A stretch of 64,000 bases of DNA from Macrotis lagotis (taxonomy: Eukaryota > Chordata > Mammalia > Peramelemorphia > Peramelidae). Below, one piece after another: positions 28,201 to 36,005 of this stretch (its first letter is position 1; the number at the start of each line of letters is the position of its first letter). The position numbers and the translations under genes are program-made. The DNA lies in contig NC_133660.1 in assembly GCF_037893015.1 (NCBI RefSeq), forward strand, positions 288,149,078-288,213,077, written 5' to 3'. The notes under the pieces were generated by a model. The model did not search any database. It was not told the DNA's origin and saw only the letters and a program-made list of their open reading frames with translations.

Positions 28201-31200
28201 AATCAAGGCACACTTATCAAAACTTCTCACAAATTGTATTCAAGTCATTATGTTGCTGATAAAGTTTAACTCATTCACAGTTGATGATTGTAGAATATTG
28301 CTGTTATGGTATATTATATTCTGATTCTGCTTGCTTCATGGTGCATTAGTTCATGTGCTTCTCAGGTTTTTGCAAAAATCTACCTCATTAATTCTCTTAT
28401 AATATATTATTATATATAATACTGCATTATACTATATATAATCTAATAGAGTATATATAATATAATTATACATAATAATAATTATATCACAATCATATAA
28501 TATAACTTGTTCAATTGAACATATAATAGAAGACAAACTGGAATAAAGTTCAGCAAAATGAGGAGAGTAGGGAGAATAAGGCACTCCTTATTGTTTTGGT
28601 TTAAAGACAGAATCCAGAAATTCAGAAGCAGAGCTGAGACAATGAATAATGATTTACCTGGTGACCTTTCTCAAAGGGAGGGTCTGGCAGAGAATCACCA
28701 AAAGTCAATCAGACTCTAAGGGTTGTGGAATAACTCAGATAAAAAGGTCTCTTCATGTTAAATTGAATTTTCTTAGGGGATGAGGAGAAAGAATGTTTTT
28801 GAATACAAAACACGTCTGGACTGGCCACTCCCTTACCTAGATCATTTCACTCTCTGAAGATTCTTTGTTAACAGGTCAAAACCCTTGTGGATTAGGTCAA
28901 AGATGTGACTTGGCTATTTTTTATTATTCATACTACCAGTGCTAGGTGATAAAGAGACCAGTGATGAAAGTTAAAGCCTTTCAATAGTTGAAAGTAGAAT
29001 AATTATTCTATGATTTCCCTAAGCACTTATTCACAAACCTTAAAGAAAGAATGAAAAGTAAAAGAACAATGCACAATCCATGGGTATCTATATATCTATA
29101 TATTTATACATTATGCATTTCTGGGTTTCCATGGAAGAGAAGATTTTGAGCACAGATTTCATTGTATGCCTTAGTTTAGTGGAGGTTGATGGCATGTGAC
29201 TTATTAGACTAGTCCATCAAGCATGAGCAGACTTGCTCTGTTTGCTGCCAATTCAAGCCTGTGAAATGTTGGAAACAGCTTGGACTTGGATGATCTAGGA
29301 CTTTCTAGGATGTGATTCTTATCAAGGTTCCATATTTCCCTCAGTCCTTTCACACAATGTGGTGACAATTCTAGTGAATCCCATAGTAGCTGTGTTCTTT
29401 TATTGTCCCAACTAGGTACCTTACGGCTCTGAACAGGAGATTACCCCACTGAATCTAAAGAACCTTCTCTTCCTGGAAGATCAATTTGACTTTGCAAGTG
29501 CTTCCACATGTTGCTCAGTTCATCTAGCACCTCAGACAACGTCCTCTATAGAATTCTTCACATTCCTCTCACAGGTAAGCCAAAACTTTTGGGAAATTCC
29601 CCTCACTGAGGCCTCCTTTGAAATATTAACTTCCCATCCTAAGACATAAGATTTTTGAGGTGCAGAATTATGCTCACAACAAATATATTTGTATCCCTAT
29701 GGGAAGCAGAATGCTAGCATACAAAGAAAGTTCAGTACAAAATTATTGACATGATTTTTTCCAGTCATTTTCTTCTGAAATTTTGACAAGTGTCTAGAAA
29801 TGAAAAAATATGAACTTGGAAAGATTTGGGGAAATTTGCTTTACATCCAGATACACAGGCAGAGTCATTAGTAGGAACAATGAATTCAGAAGAATCTCAA
29901 GATGATTAGCCCCTCTGTGAACTATCCTGTCAAAGATCTGACATATCACCCTGGACACAGAGATCATCAGTGAGCCAGGCCAGAGGAAGCAAAGATCAGT
30001 CCTGAATATGTAAAGAAATTTCTTGCCTGTAGGATTATTAGAACTCTCTCACCACAATGCAGGAACTAGAAACCATAATAAATTTAGGTAGGTACAATGG
30101 CCCTTTCTGAACTAATTTTGTTTTCACTAGTTGGATGGCAATAAAGACCCTGTCTGATTCATCATAAAGTTCTATGAGTACCCAGTTAGAAAATACTTGT
30201 AAGATATTTGATAAAATTATATTTCTTAGACATTGCTTCAGTAGAATATATAAGCTATTTCTGTTCTGAAGTAATATCTCCTACATTTGCGCAGGTGGGC
30301 CCAGATTCAAGCTGGGGGCAAATTCTCAATCCAAGTTAAAAGATCATTCTAAAAGCAGAATTGGATCTACTGGTTAACTAAAGTGTTGAAGTCGAGTATT
30401 AGAGGTTTCTCCTTTGATAGAAAGTACACAAATCAGTTTCATACTGAAGAGAGATAGCATTCCCTTTCCCCTCGAATTTCTGAGATGAGGAAATGGAAAT
30501 ATTTCTTCCACCTAAAGTCTCCAGAGTTCAGCACAAACAAAAAAGATGAACTAGGATGTGTAGGGACTATTATGTGGGTCAATTTTTAATTGGTTCAAAT
30601 TAAAAGAGTTAAATTGATATAGAACTAGCTCATCTAGATGATAGAATGAGCTCCCTGATGGAGGGGATCTTTCCCATTTTTTGTATCTTCTCTGTCAGAA
30701 CAGCGCCAAGAACTTCTTGTTAATTGTTTGATCGACTCACTGCTCCAGAAAAGAGATTATAAAGGATTTGTTCATTTAAATACAAAGACTGTTTGAAATG
30801 AAAAGGAGTGACAGTATTGGACTTCTTACCTGTGGAACTTTATAAAGTCTTAGAATGGTCGCCATGGCCATGGTGAGTTTATCTGACATTCCTCCAATGA
30901 TGGCCAGTGAATTGAGTTGCCTGTCACATCTGTAGTTGGGGATGGTTGGACCCTTTCCTGACAGCCATACCAATGAGTTTTCCACAGCAAATATGTCATT
31001 ATGGAAGTTGCTGACCACCTGGTATCCCAAGGTGATGTTGGGCAGCAAATGGGGGTCATTGTTGATCTCATTCACAGCAAATTGGAAAGCAAACAAATGC
31101 TGGTAATTGTTGAGAATTGACCTAAAGTGAGAGGACAATTTTTTTTTGTTGTTGCTGTTGCTGTTGTTGTTTGTTTTTTGGTTTTTTTGCAGGGCAATGG

Positions 31201-34200
31201 GGTTAAGTGACTTGCCCAAGGCCACACAGCACAGTAATTATTAAGTGTCTGAGGCCGGATTTGAACTCAGGCACTCCTGACTCCAGGGCCAGTGCTCTGT
31301 CCACTGTGCCACCTAGCCGCCCCCAATGTGCCACCTAGTTGCCCCCGTGAGAGGACAATTGTAAGGAACTAGTCAAAACTTATATGTACAGAAATGACAA
31401 GTTGTCATGTTAGATAGTGTTGGACATGGACTCAAAACCTCCTGTCCCAAGCATTTCCTAAAACTATGGTCATATGAAAATCATTTCAGCACCATGATCA
31501 TCAGTCTCTGTAAAAGGAGAGACTAAATCGCTTTCAAGATCCTTTCAAAGATACACATAAACACACACAGAATGAAATTATCCATAGCTTTAGACATTAT
31601 AATATTTCTAGTCTTGAAATGGAAGTGAAAAAACCAGGAAGTCTGTTTTTCTAGCTTGTGTAAATATAACAAAATACATATCTAATTCTGAACTTGCAAG
31701 TATGAGACAGATCCCTGAGGGATACCTACTGTCGGATGGTGTGATCAGAAGTGGATCCACAAAGGAGACAGAGCAGGAGAAATAAGAATAGTAGGCAGGA
31801 GAACAGGGAAGACTGGTCTCTAAAACTTAGAGAGAGGAGACACCAAGGGGAGAATATCACCAGTATTGAGGACCTCAGAAAGACAAAACGAACATGGAAG
31901 AGAAATTAAATAAATGCCCACAAAATCACAAATGGAAAGACAGAAACTAGAGTTCCCCATGAGCAAAGACTGAAATGATTAAGAAGTGATTTCAGTCAGT
32001 TTATAAGCATTTTTGAGGTCCCTCTAGAGTTTAGGAATTTGGAAGTAATGGGAAGGCAGAGACAAAAGTGAAAAGAAAACAAAGCAAATTGTCCTCAAGC
32101 AGTGACATTCTAGTCAACAGAGGAGGCAGGTCCATACAGCAAACAGTATATTACATTAGAGATAAGGTAACAGCACAAGATTTGGAGGAAGTATTGAACA
32201 GCTTAGGAGAACAGAAAAGATTTTATGACAAATGAGTTGAAAATTTAAAAAAAATAGCAATTGGAGACATGGAAATGAGGAGAAATTGCATTCCTTGAAT
32301 GGGAGACAGCATTCATTGTTACCCTTTTTTGGTACTTGGGAGATTTGTGATAAACGATTGCAAAAGTTTCTTTCTGTGAATGATTTTCATTTGTAGATTA
32401 ATTCATTGTAAAAATCTTATGTTGATGGTAACAATTGTGTTCTCACTACTTTAACTAATGAGGTCGGGGTCCCAGGATTTTCACTGTTAGCTTTGCTGAT
32501 ATGATTTTGTTTTCATTTTAGCTCTGGCAAATGCAAATGAAGGGAAAACTTACTTATTTTCATTTTATTTATGAAATTTCTTTTTATCATTTCAGGGCAT
32601 AAAATAAGTTTCAATCCCTGAAGAATCTCTTTACAAGGTTAAAGGTAAGGACCTCCTTTTGGTTTTGACTATTCTAAGCAATAATATTTGTGAATGAAAA
32701 CATGTTTAATGGAATTCATATCTTGTCCTACCAGGATAGCTGATTGTTCTCATGACAGCTCTAGTGATATTTGAAATTAGTAGCACCTGTTAGAATTTTT
32801 AAGTCAATTAACATGTTCTAATTGTTTAAAAAGGGATTCAAAAAGCTCTGGTTTGCATTTATGGGTTTTTTTTTTTGGAAAGGCAATGGGGGTTAAGTGG
32901 CTTGCCCAAGGCCACATAGCTAGGTAATTATTAAGTGTCAGAGGCCAGGTTTGAACTCAGATACTCCTGATTCCAGGGCCAGTGCTCTATCCACTGCACC
33001 AGCTAGCCGCCCCTATGTTTATTTTTAAATGTGGTTAATAACTGAATATAATCCAGTATAAAATATTTTTTATAAAGGCTGGTTCTAAATGCAATTGGAT
33101 TATTTTTAATTCCAAATTTATATTTTATTTTTAAATACAATTCTTAAGTAAAACAATAGAATGAATTGCAAAGGTTTTCTGATATAATGTATTATTATTG
33201 CGACTATAAGATTATAGTCACCACATGGCATATTTTATTCCTTAAGACTATAACGTTTCAATCTAAATCTCTTTATGATTGTATGAAATTTCCATTAAAG
33301 ACCTCAGGAGACTGAAAATGAGCCTTCTTTCTGAGGCTGAGTGTGGGTATTGAAATTTAGGTTGCATCAATGCCTATGAGACCAGCAACCCTATGAAGTT
33401 CAGACATGGACATTGCAGGTGATAGTTTGGAAAGGTTGGAAAAATAATTGTTCAACCAAGTCAGAGGTTGTACTTTCCTAACTAGGTTTCTCAAATATGA
33501 CTTATGTTAATGTCTCACCTGGCAGACTTGGAATATCTTGCTCACAGCATTTTGTCATCCACATAGACTTACCTGACATCTAAATCAAAAGGGAAAGTTT
33601 TCCTTTCCTATGTCCCTAGTCCTTGTATTAAATTTCTGTATTCATGGCTGGTGATCAGTACAAAAATAACATTACTTTATGCCATTTTTGCTTGCAACTA
33701 TCTAGTTCTAATAAAGTATAATTTTGGCATCTTTTGTCAGCTGATGTTTCTATGGAAATTAAGATCCTTGTAGCTTTTCAAGTGCTAAGGGGATATTTAA
33801 GCAAACATGATTTGCTGTCATAACTATCTCAAATTCTGTTTTAAGGAAAGGAATGTTAATCAACCAAGTATATCAGAAGCAGCATGACCTGTAATCTATT
33901 TCAAATTTTTAAAAAATTATTTAGAGAAATCCATTTTCACCCAAGACTATTGATTCTTTTGAAACATCAGAAAAAAAATTAAACTGTTTTATGGGCAAAT
34001 CACTTACTGGATATACACTAAAATTATTATCCAGTATATAGGTTAAAAACTCTCAAGTAAATTTAGTAATCTTTAATACATTCATTTTTGTAATAGAATC
34101 TTTTATCCTAATAGTGACTAAGTTCTCAGTATAACAATTAAGAATTCAAAATGTAGTTTATATGATCTAAGAGGTTCTAAATTTCAAGTTTCTTTAATGG

Positions 34201-36005
34201 AAAAATGAACTTTGACTTGATAAAATTTGTGCTTGATATATTTCTCTTATCATACTGATTTTTATGTGAAAGAGTCTGAAAATCCAGACATACAGAAGCA
34301 CATCAGATATCTCCAGAAGAAAAGAAATGAACCATAATTCTATATTATTGCTTACTTTCTCCTTTTGCATTTCCTATTTGTATAGGTTGTTTAATCAAAG
34401 GGGATTGCCCCCATTTGATTTCTATAACTTGTTCCTTATGACCGTAAATGTATGATCTATTTTTTGCCCTTCATAGACCTTATCTTACCTTCCCATATTC
34501 TATAAAATAGTTAAGGAGAGAGAGAGAGAGAGAAGAGTGGATTGGGAAGGGGACAGGAATGGAATCTCATATAAAATGGGCAAGAAAATGGTTTTACAGG
34601 GGAGAGGAAGAAGGGAAAAGTGAGGGAATTACATGAACTTTGCTCTCCTTAGTATTGGATCAGAGAAGGAATAACATATACACTCAATTGAAAATAGAAC
34701 TTATCCTATAGGAAAGTAGGAGGGGGAGGAGGCATAAGGGAAAAGAAGTGATAGAAAGAAAAACCCCTTGGGGAGGGATTTTCAGAAACAAAACACTTTT
34801 CTGGAAGGATAAAGTGAAAGGAGAAAGAGAACAGAATGAATATGGATGAGGGGAATAAAACAGGGAAATAAAGATTGCAATAGTAAGTGAGAAAAATAAT
34901 TGAAACAAGTTTTTCTTAATAAGATCACATTTCTCAAGTATATACAGAACTAGGTCAAATCTAAAAAAGTCATTTCCCAAAGTCGAATGATCACAGGCTA
35001 TCAATAGTTTTCAGATGAGGTTATCAATGTTCTGTATGGCCATATTGAATGTTCTAATTTTCCATTGATTTGAGAAATGCAAATTAAAGCAATTTTGAGA
35101 TACCGCCTTATAACTATTAGATTGGTTAATCACACAGAAATAGAAAATGACAAATGCTGGAGGTTATATAGGGGAAATGAGACATTAAGATGCTGTTGCC
35201 GGAGTTGTGAACTGTTGTCTAAGATTGTTCATATTAGATCTTTCCCTCAGTTAGAAGATACAGAAAGATACAGAAATTCCCTTACTCCAAACCACACCTA
35301 AGGCTCACATACATAAGTGATCTCCAGGACTTCTTTGTAATATATTGGTCTGACAAAGAATTTTTCCTTTCTTATTTGGAACAAATAACCATTTCTTAAC
35401 CAAGTTCATTCTTAGGGTATATAGTTTTGCCATCTAAACACAAACTTTGAGGGCATTTGCTCCATGATAGATCTCTTTAATTTACATACTAGGTGAGTAC
35501 TTTTTCATCTATGGGAATGACTTACTGTTTAAAATGACTATATAGAGTGTATATGTATAGTTTCTGCAGCTCTGACCTGTTGCGTTGCACATTAAGAGCT
35601 TTTGATTTATCAACCTCCTTGACTATCAGGTTTCTAGAAGAACCCAGGTCTTTACTTAATCAAAATTGTGAGGGTAAATAAAACACAACTTTCCCAATAT
35701 ACCAGTCAGTCAGAAATAGAGATGACAATTTCTTCAATCAAAAAAAAAATAATGACTTACTTTTCTTCTGCAGCCATCCAGGTAGGGGAATATTGAAAGA
35801 ATACCTTGCCAATTTTTTCCTCTTTCTTCAGAAACAAGGAGAAGAAGCCCCCTATCATTACATCTCCTTCTTTTCTATATGTGGGACTATATATTCTTTC
35901 TAAATGACAAGGACCCTTCATTATCTGGTATTCAAAAAGAGGAAACAGTAAAACCAAGATCACACATAATCTAGAGAACAAGAGCTTCAATTTACCCAAG
36001 CCCAT
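1457..36005 (-). CDS. Intact vomeronasal type-2 receptor gene, six exons
   Basis: This is a class C GPCR of the V2R family, expected in the plasma membrane of basal vomeronasal sensory neurons and sensing peptide or protein cues. I join exons 35761-36005, 30830-31121, 13553-14359, 6662-6880, 6175-6298 and 1457-2361. All introns are GT-AG and the phases agree, giving 2,592 nt and 863 residues, the usual V2R size. A signal peptide (about residues 1-30) precedes the ligand-binding venus-flytrap domain (about 60-500). Nine cysteines follow in the linker (about 525-585), then seven helices from about residue 598. Motifs seen include [45 protein letters not shown] and [19 protein letters not shown]. 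No stop or frameshift was found. Introns are 4.6, 16.5, 6.7, 0.4 and 3.8 kb and full of LINEs and SINEs. A SINE sits 18 nt before exon 2 and could affect splicing. The exact orthologue is not assignable. Confidence 0.88.
2665..4460 (+). mobile_element. Half-LINE-1-like element (ORF1 end plus 3' part)
   Basis: It starts in sequence matching the C-terminal part of a LINE-1 ORF1. One frame reads like ARKKEF-YHG-TE, GRAW, FQKAK and YPAKF-like blocks, with stops. This is followed by GGGGAAAAGATGGACATTCA. A purine-rich tract and a LINE-1-type 3' end with an A-rich tail follow directly, and no ORF2 lies between. It sits in intron 5 and is broken by several stops. Copies at 15955 and 55480 have the same order. 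Confidence 0.6.
3180..3402. repeat. Compound microsatellite (CT, TA, GT, TA)
   Basis: CTAT and CTGT repeats run into (CT)n, (TA)n and (GT)n, then a second (TA)n block at 3335-3402. It lies inside the half-LINE-1-like element. Open frames across it are artefacts of the repeat. Confidence 0.95.
4480..5300 (+). mobile_element. LINE-1 ORF2 fragment, diverged
   Basis: TTTTATGAGGCAAATAAAG, a palm-region-like block near 5090 (TTAGAAAATCCAAAGGAATC) and intervening pieces follow the LINE-1 ORF2 order with large gaps. A similarly gapped fragment lies at 49080-49560 in the decayed locus. From 5300 to 6170 I see only AT-rich intron and a CA microsatellite. Confidence 0.55.
5666..5702. repeat. (CA)n microsatellite
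   Basis: About 18 CA repeats in intron 5. Confidence 0.95.
6175..6298 (-). CDS. V2R exon 5 (cysteine-rich linker)
   Basis: This exon is 124 nt, the standard length for V2R exon 5, phase 0 in and phase 1 out (residues 522-562). It reads [18 protein letters not shown], then [18 protein letters not shown] and ISNQT. It supplies six of the nine cysteines of the NCD3G-type linker, including the CC pair, and one N-glycosylation sequon (NQT). The acceptor AG is at 6299-6300 and the donor GTGGGT starts at 6174. Confidence 0.93.
6662..6880 (-). CDS. V2R exon 4
   Basis: This exon holds 219 nt, 73 codons, phase 0 at both ends (residues 449-521). It reads [16 protein letters not shown] at the start, then [38 protein letters not shown] and IDWPADFSQ at the end. 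The acceptor is TTGCTTTCAG (6881-6890) and the donor is GTAGGA from 6661. Plus-strand open frames here are shadows. Confidence 0.92.
6881..7305. other. Intron 3 stretch, nothing recognised
   Basis: This is AT-rich intron sequence between exon 4 and the SINE at 7306. No repeat family or coding signal was recognised. Confidence 0.6.
7306..7462 (+). mobile_element. Marsupial tRNA-derived SINE with target-site duplication
   Basis: A complete copy from GGGGAGGCTAGGTGG to an A-rich tail. It is flanked by the 11-base duplication AACTGAGACTT at 7294-7304 and 7463-7473. Confidence 0.95.
7684..7716. repeat. (TA)n microsatellite
   Basis: A short AT dinucleotide tract in intron 3. Confidence 0.9.
7721..7760 (-). 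mobile_element. SINE 3'-end fragment
   Basis: GGTTTTTGCAGGGCAAATGG and GGTTAAGTGGC are the reverse complement of the SINE 3' part. The copy is cut off after about 40 bases at the junction with a LINE-1. Confidence 0.75.
7762..8290 (+). mobile_element. LINE-1 3' end
   Basis: It follows the marsupial LINE-1 3' pattern: AATTGATGCTGAATGAAGAC, then an ATCCTCT...CAATTCTGAAAGG block, a T-rich stretch and ATTGGAAAAATAAATAATTA at the end. From 8290 to 8840 nothing further was recognised. Confidence 0.7.
8290..8845. other. Intron 3 stretch, nothing recognised
   Basis: A-rich plus-strand sequence with no identifiable repeat or exon. Confidence 0.5.
8846..9260. mobile_element. Possible RTE/BovB-like fragment
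   Basis: GTTGTTCAGTTGC, GACAAGAGACTCAAGTCATC and the block around AACCATGCATTGCCACATGG resemble antisense RTE/BovB sequence I recall. A plus-strand RTE endonuclease piece follows directly. The family call is weak. Confidence 0.35.
9270..9690 (+). mobile_element. RTE LINE, endonuclease-region fragment
   Basis: Blocks match the RTE apurinic-endonuclease region as I know it: GATGAAATGCAGTAGTCCTT, GGAGTAAATAAAAGA, ATCTCAAAAATGACTGCATG and AATACCAAAAAAG followed by TTCATAGGTGTTAAC. The translation resembles QVIVIQF..., ending in FFIGV-N-KVG. It is heavily decayed. The rest of the element is at other sites. Confidence 0.6.
9690..10400. other. Intron 3 stretch with a TA tract
   Basis: It holds a TA microsatellite (9758-9786) and A-rich sequence. 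No gene or repeat family was recognised with confidence. Confidence 0.5.
10405..10990 (+). mobile_element. LINE-1 or half-LINE-1 5' region and start of ORF1
   Basis: It resembles the fragment at 52440-52720: the block CCTTTGGTGACAGATAATAG followed by ACACAAACTGC occurs in both in the same order. An upstream 5'-UTR-like part is richer in GC. It is truncated before the ORF1 core. Confidence 0.5.
11010..11165 (+). mobile_element. Marsupial tRNA-derived SINE with target-site duplication
   Basis: A nearly consensus copy (GGGGCAGCTAGGTGGCGTAG to an A-rich tail). It is flanked by the 14-base duplication AAGAAATAGAATTA at 10996-11009 and 11166-11179. Confidence 0.97.
11640..11780. repeat. Imperfect trinucleotide repeats (TAG/CAG-like)
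   Basis: TAGTAATAG-type triplets lead into about 13 AGC/AGT triplets with one CGG at 11738-11778. The poly-alanine frame on the minus strand is a by-product. Confidence 0.9.
11940..12175 (-). mobile_element. MIR-type SINE, antisense
   Basis: TTATTATGTACCAGACTCTG, AACTTAAGTGACATGTCC and AAGATCACACAGCTATGAGG match reverse-oriented MIR in order. From 12175 to 12540 nothing else was recognised. Confidence 0.7.
12540..13552. repeat. Intron 3 segment paralogous to about 56480-57485
   Basis: The first kilobase of intron 3 after V2R exon 3 aligns by eye with the matching flank of the broken exon 3 copy. Shared blocks include AAATATGTTCT, ATCAATCAGAAA and a block near AGAGACATGCATAAGAG / AGAGATATATGCAAAAG. 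Similarity is clear nearest the exon (12925-13500 with 56840-57480) and weaker beyond. No coding exon is seen in it. Confidence 0.6.
13553..14359 (-). CDS. V2R exon 3 (main ligand-binding exon)
   Basis: This exon holds 807 nt, 269 codons, phase 0 at both ends (residues 180-448). It starts [20 protein letters not shown] at an acceptor AG (14360-14361). It continues with [20 protein letters not shown], the usual second-lobe strand and helix. It ends in [19 protein letters not shown] and SWK before GTAACA. It is fully open. Its paralogue at 57486-58293 is broken. Flanking intron sequence is shared with that paralogue. Confidence 0.93.
14516..14669 (+). mobile_element. SINE inserted in intron 2 after the duplication
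   Basis: A near-complete SINE, flanked by GAGTTTTATGTTACA (14501-14515) and GAGTTTATGTTACA (14670-14683). The paralogous site near 58440 has no SINE, so it is younger than the V2R duplication. Confidence 0.95.
14812..15690 (+). mobile_element. LINE-1 3' end
   Basis: It begins at GAGAACTCCAAATTAAAACA and continues CACACCTATCAGACTGAC, GCAATTCCAATTCTATACC and CAATTGGGGAATG in LINE-1 order, ending A-rich. It is 5' truncated. Confidence 0.85.
15725..15785. repeat. (AATA)n/(ATAG)n microsatellite
   Basis: AAATAAATAAATAAATAGATAA-type tetranucleotide repeats follow the LINE-1 tail. Confidence 0.9.
16286..16435 (+). mobile_element. SINE, first of three in a tandem block
   Basis: A full SINE with 3' flank AAAGATCTGTGGTG, which matches the 5' flank AAAGACTTGTGGTG at 16272-16285. 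That pair is its target-site duplication. Confidence 0.93.
16831..16967 (+). mobile_element. SINE, hybrid middle copy
   Basis: It runs from GGGGCGGCTAGATGGCCC to CCATTGCCTTGCAATG with no A-tail. It has no target-site duplication of its own, as expected for a recombination product. Confidence 0.92.
17381..17537 (+). mobile_element. SINE, third in the tandem block
   Basis: A full copy with the 14-base duplication AGAAATTTATCTTA at 17367-17380 and 17538-17551. Confidence 0.95.
17940..17965. repeat. (TA)n tract
   Basis: A short TA repeat in a LINE-1-type 3' end. Confidence 0.85.
18190..19160 (+). mobile_element. LINE-1 ORF2 fragment
   Basis: It carries the reverse-transcriptase region: AAAACTATCAGCAAGCACTG, AGATCAGGGGTGAAACAAGG (the RSGVKQG block), then a TTCATTGCAGATGATATAAT (FADD-type) block and later TGGTACTGCTTAAGAAACA. 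Many changes interrupt it. Confidence 0.85.
19160..20062 (-). mobile_element. LINE-1 3' end, antisense
   Basis: It reads as reversed LINE-1 3' sequence: TTGATCATCTCACAATGTTG, CTAATTGATGGGCATTCCAT, AGGTATGAGGTGACACCTCA. It abuts a plus-strand LINE-1 and an RTE element. Confidence 0.85.
20064..22045 (+). mobile_element. RTE LINE, reverse transcriptase to 3' end
   Basis: Frames read as RTE protein in order: [51 protein letters not shown], then [16 protein letters not shown] and [10 protein letters not shown], to the C-terminal GLISHSRIH-like end near 21965. It resembles marsupial RTE/BovB. It is 5' truncated and has many stops. Confidence 0.88.
22115..22185. repeat. (TA)n microsatellite
   Basis: CTGTCTGTCTGTC leads into about 28 TA repeats. 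Confidence 0.97.
22246..22290. repeat. (GT)n microsatellite
   Basis: About 21 TG repeats between the RTE element and the unidentified minus-strand fragment. Confidence 0.97.
22289..22760 (-). pseudogene. Unidentified protein-like fragment, possible processed pseudogene
   Basis: The minus strand has an open stretch of over 80 codons ending in TAA. It reads from about [18 protein letters not shown] to [14 protein letters not shown], with mixed, protein-like composition and no resemblance to the LINEs on either side. Upstream (22561-22760) a different frame continues in protein-like fashion ([19 protein letters not shown], then [16 protein letters not shown]) but with a stop and a frame change. 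The piece sits between an RTE copy and a minus-strand LINE-1. I do not recognise the protein. It could be a decayed processed gene copy or a chance reading frame. Confidence 0.35.
22790..24335 (-). mobile_element. LINE-1 ORF2 fragment, antisense
   Basis: On the minus strand the frame from 23876 reads [20 protein letters not shown], then RLQQVITMI and QKAFDKLQH, the LINE-1 reverse-transcriptase region. Other parts continue on either side. It is heavily decayed. Confidence 0.85.
24340..25670 (-). mobile_element. LINE-1 / half-LINE-1 3' pieces, antisense
   Basis: Reversed LINE-1 3' sequence (AGCTGATCATCAGACAACAT, CCCCAACCAATGGGCATTCC) is followed by an antisense purine-rich part (TAGATTTCTATACCCAATTT). 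It includes an ATGT tetranucleotide repeat at 24446-24480. Confidence 0.75.
25675..26355 (+). mobile_element. LINE-1 3' end
   Basis: It runs TCCCAAAAAGATCATAAAAG, TGCCCATCAATTGGAGAATG and AACTGATGCTGAGTGTAGTG to an A-rich tail, with a TA tract at 26178-26196. Confidence 0.85.
26380..27175 (+). mobile_element. LINE-1 3' end, older copy
   Basis: It keeps the LINE-1 order (ATCTATCAAACTGGCTAAAA, TGTTCATCAAATGAGGAATG, TGGAATATTACTATGCTATA) at lower similarity than its neighbour, ending near AATAAACATTTTTTC. Confidence 0.75.
27175..30820. other. Large intron 2 stretch without recognised genes
   Basis: It is mostly low-copy-looking intron sequence. An AT-rich low-complexity patch (about 28390-28510) lies inside. 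I found no V2R exon on either strand and no repeat family I can name. Confidence 0.5.
30830..31121 (-). CDS. V2R exon 2 (lobe 1 of ligand-binding domain)
   Basis: This exon holds 292 nt, residues 82-179. It reads [20 protein letters not shown], then [27 protein letters not shown] and [20 protein letters not shown], and ends RLYKVPQ. That is the classic V2R/CaSR-like order. The acceptor AG is at 31122-31123 and the donor GTAAGA starts at 30829, phase 0. A target-site copy and a SINE lie directly upstream, so only about 18 nt of original intron remain next to the acceptor. Confidence 0.9.
31141..31346 (-). mobile_element. SINE inserted 18 nt before the V2R exon 2 acceptor
   Basis: A same-strand SINE is flanked by the 14-base duplication GTGAGAGGACAATT (31127-31140 and 31347-31360). 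It has a CAACAG-rich tail toward the exon and a doubled 5' head (two GGTGGCACA segments about 23 bases apart). The element separates the acceptor from its original upstream intron. Confidence 0.95.
31361..32860. other. Intron 1 stretch, nothing recognised
   Basis: No exon, RNA gene or clearly named repeat was found. A short CA-rich run occurs near 31556. Confidence 0.5.
32863..33014 (-). mobile_element. Marsupial tRNA-derived SINE
   Basis: Reverse orientation: T-rich start, GGGTTAAGTGGCTTGCCCAA, then CCACTGCACCAGCTAGCCGC. Target duplication is unclear. Confidence 0.92.
33015..34490. other. Intron 1 stretch, nothing recognised
   Basis: AT-rich intron with no coding or repeat signal I can support. 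Confidence 0.5.
34500..35280 (+). mobile_element. LINE-1-derived fragment (purine-rich part plus 3' part)
   Basis: A purine-rich stretch like that in the half-LINE-1-like elements begins after a GA tract (34518-34534). It then runs into LINE-1 sequence (GAGAAATGCAAATTAAAGCA, AATGCTGGAGGTTATATAGG). Confidence 0.6.
35280..35755. other. Intron 1 start, nothing recognised
   Basis: Sequence next to exon 1 with no repeat family recognised. Confidence 0.5.
35761..36005 (-). CDS. V2R exon 1 (signal peptide and N-terminus)
   Basis: This exon carries 81 codons plus two bases. The ATG at 36003-36005 has A at -3 and G at +4. A hydrophobic run follows ([13 protein letters not shown]), as in a signal peptide. 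The mature start has CHLERIY and [13 protein letters not shown], which resembles the V2R N-terminus (cysteine, then a GD-IGGFF-like motif). The donor GTAAGT begins at 35760. The leftover AA joins the first G of exon 2 to make a lysine codon, giving [12 protein letters not shown] 5' untranslated exon could lie further upstream and cannot be excluded. Confidence 0.8.
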
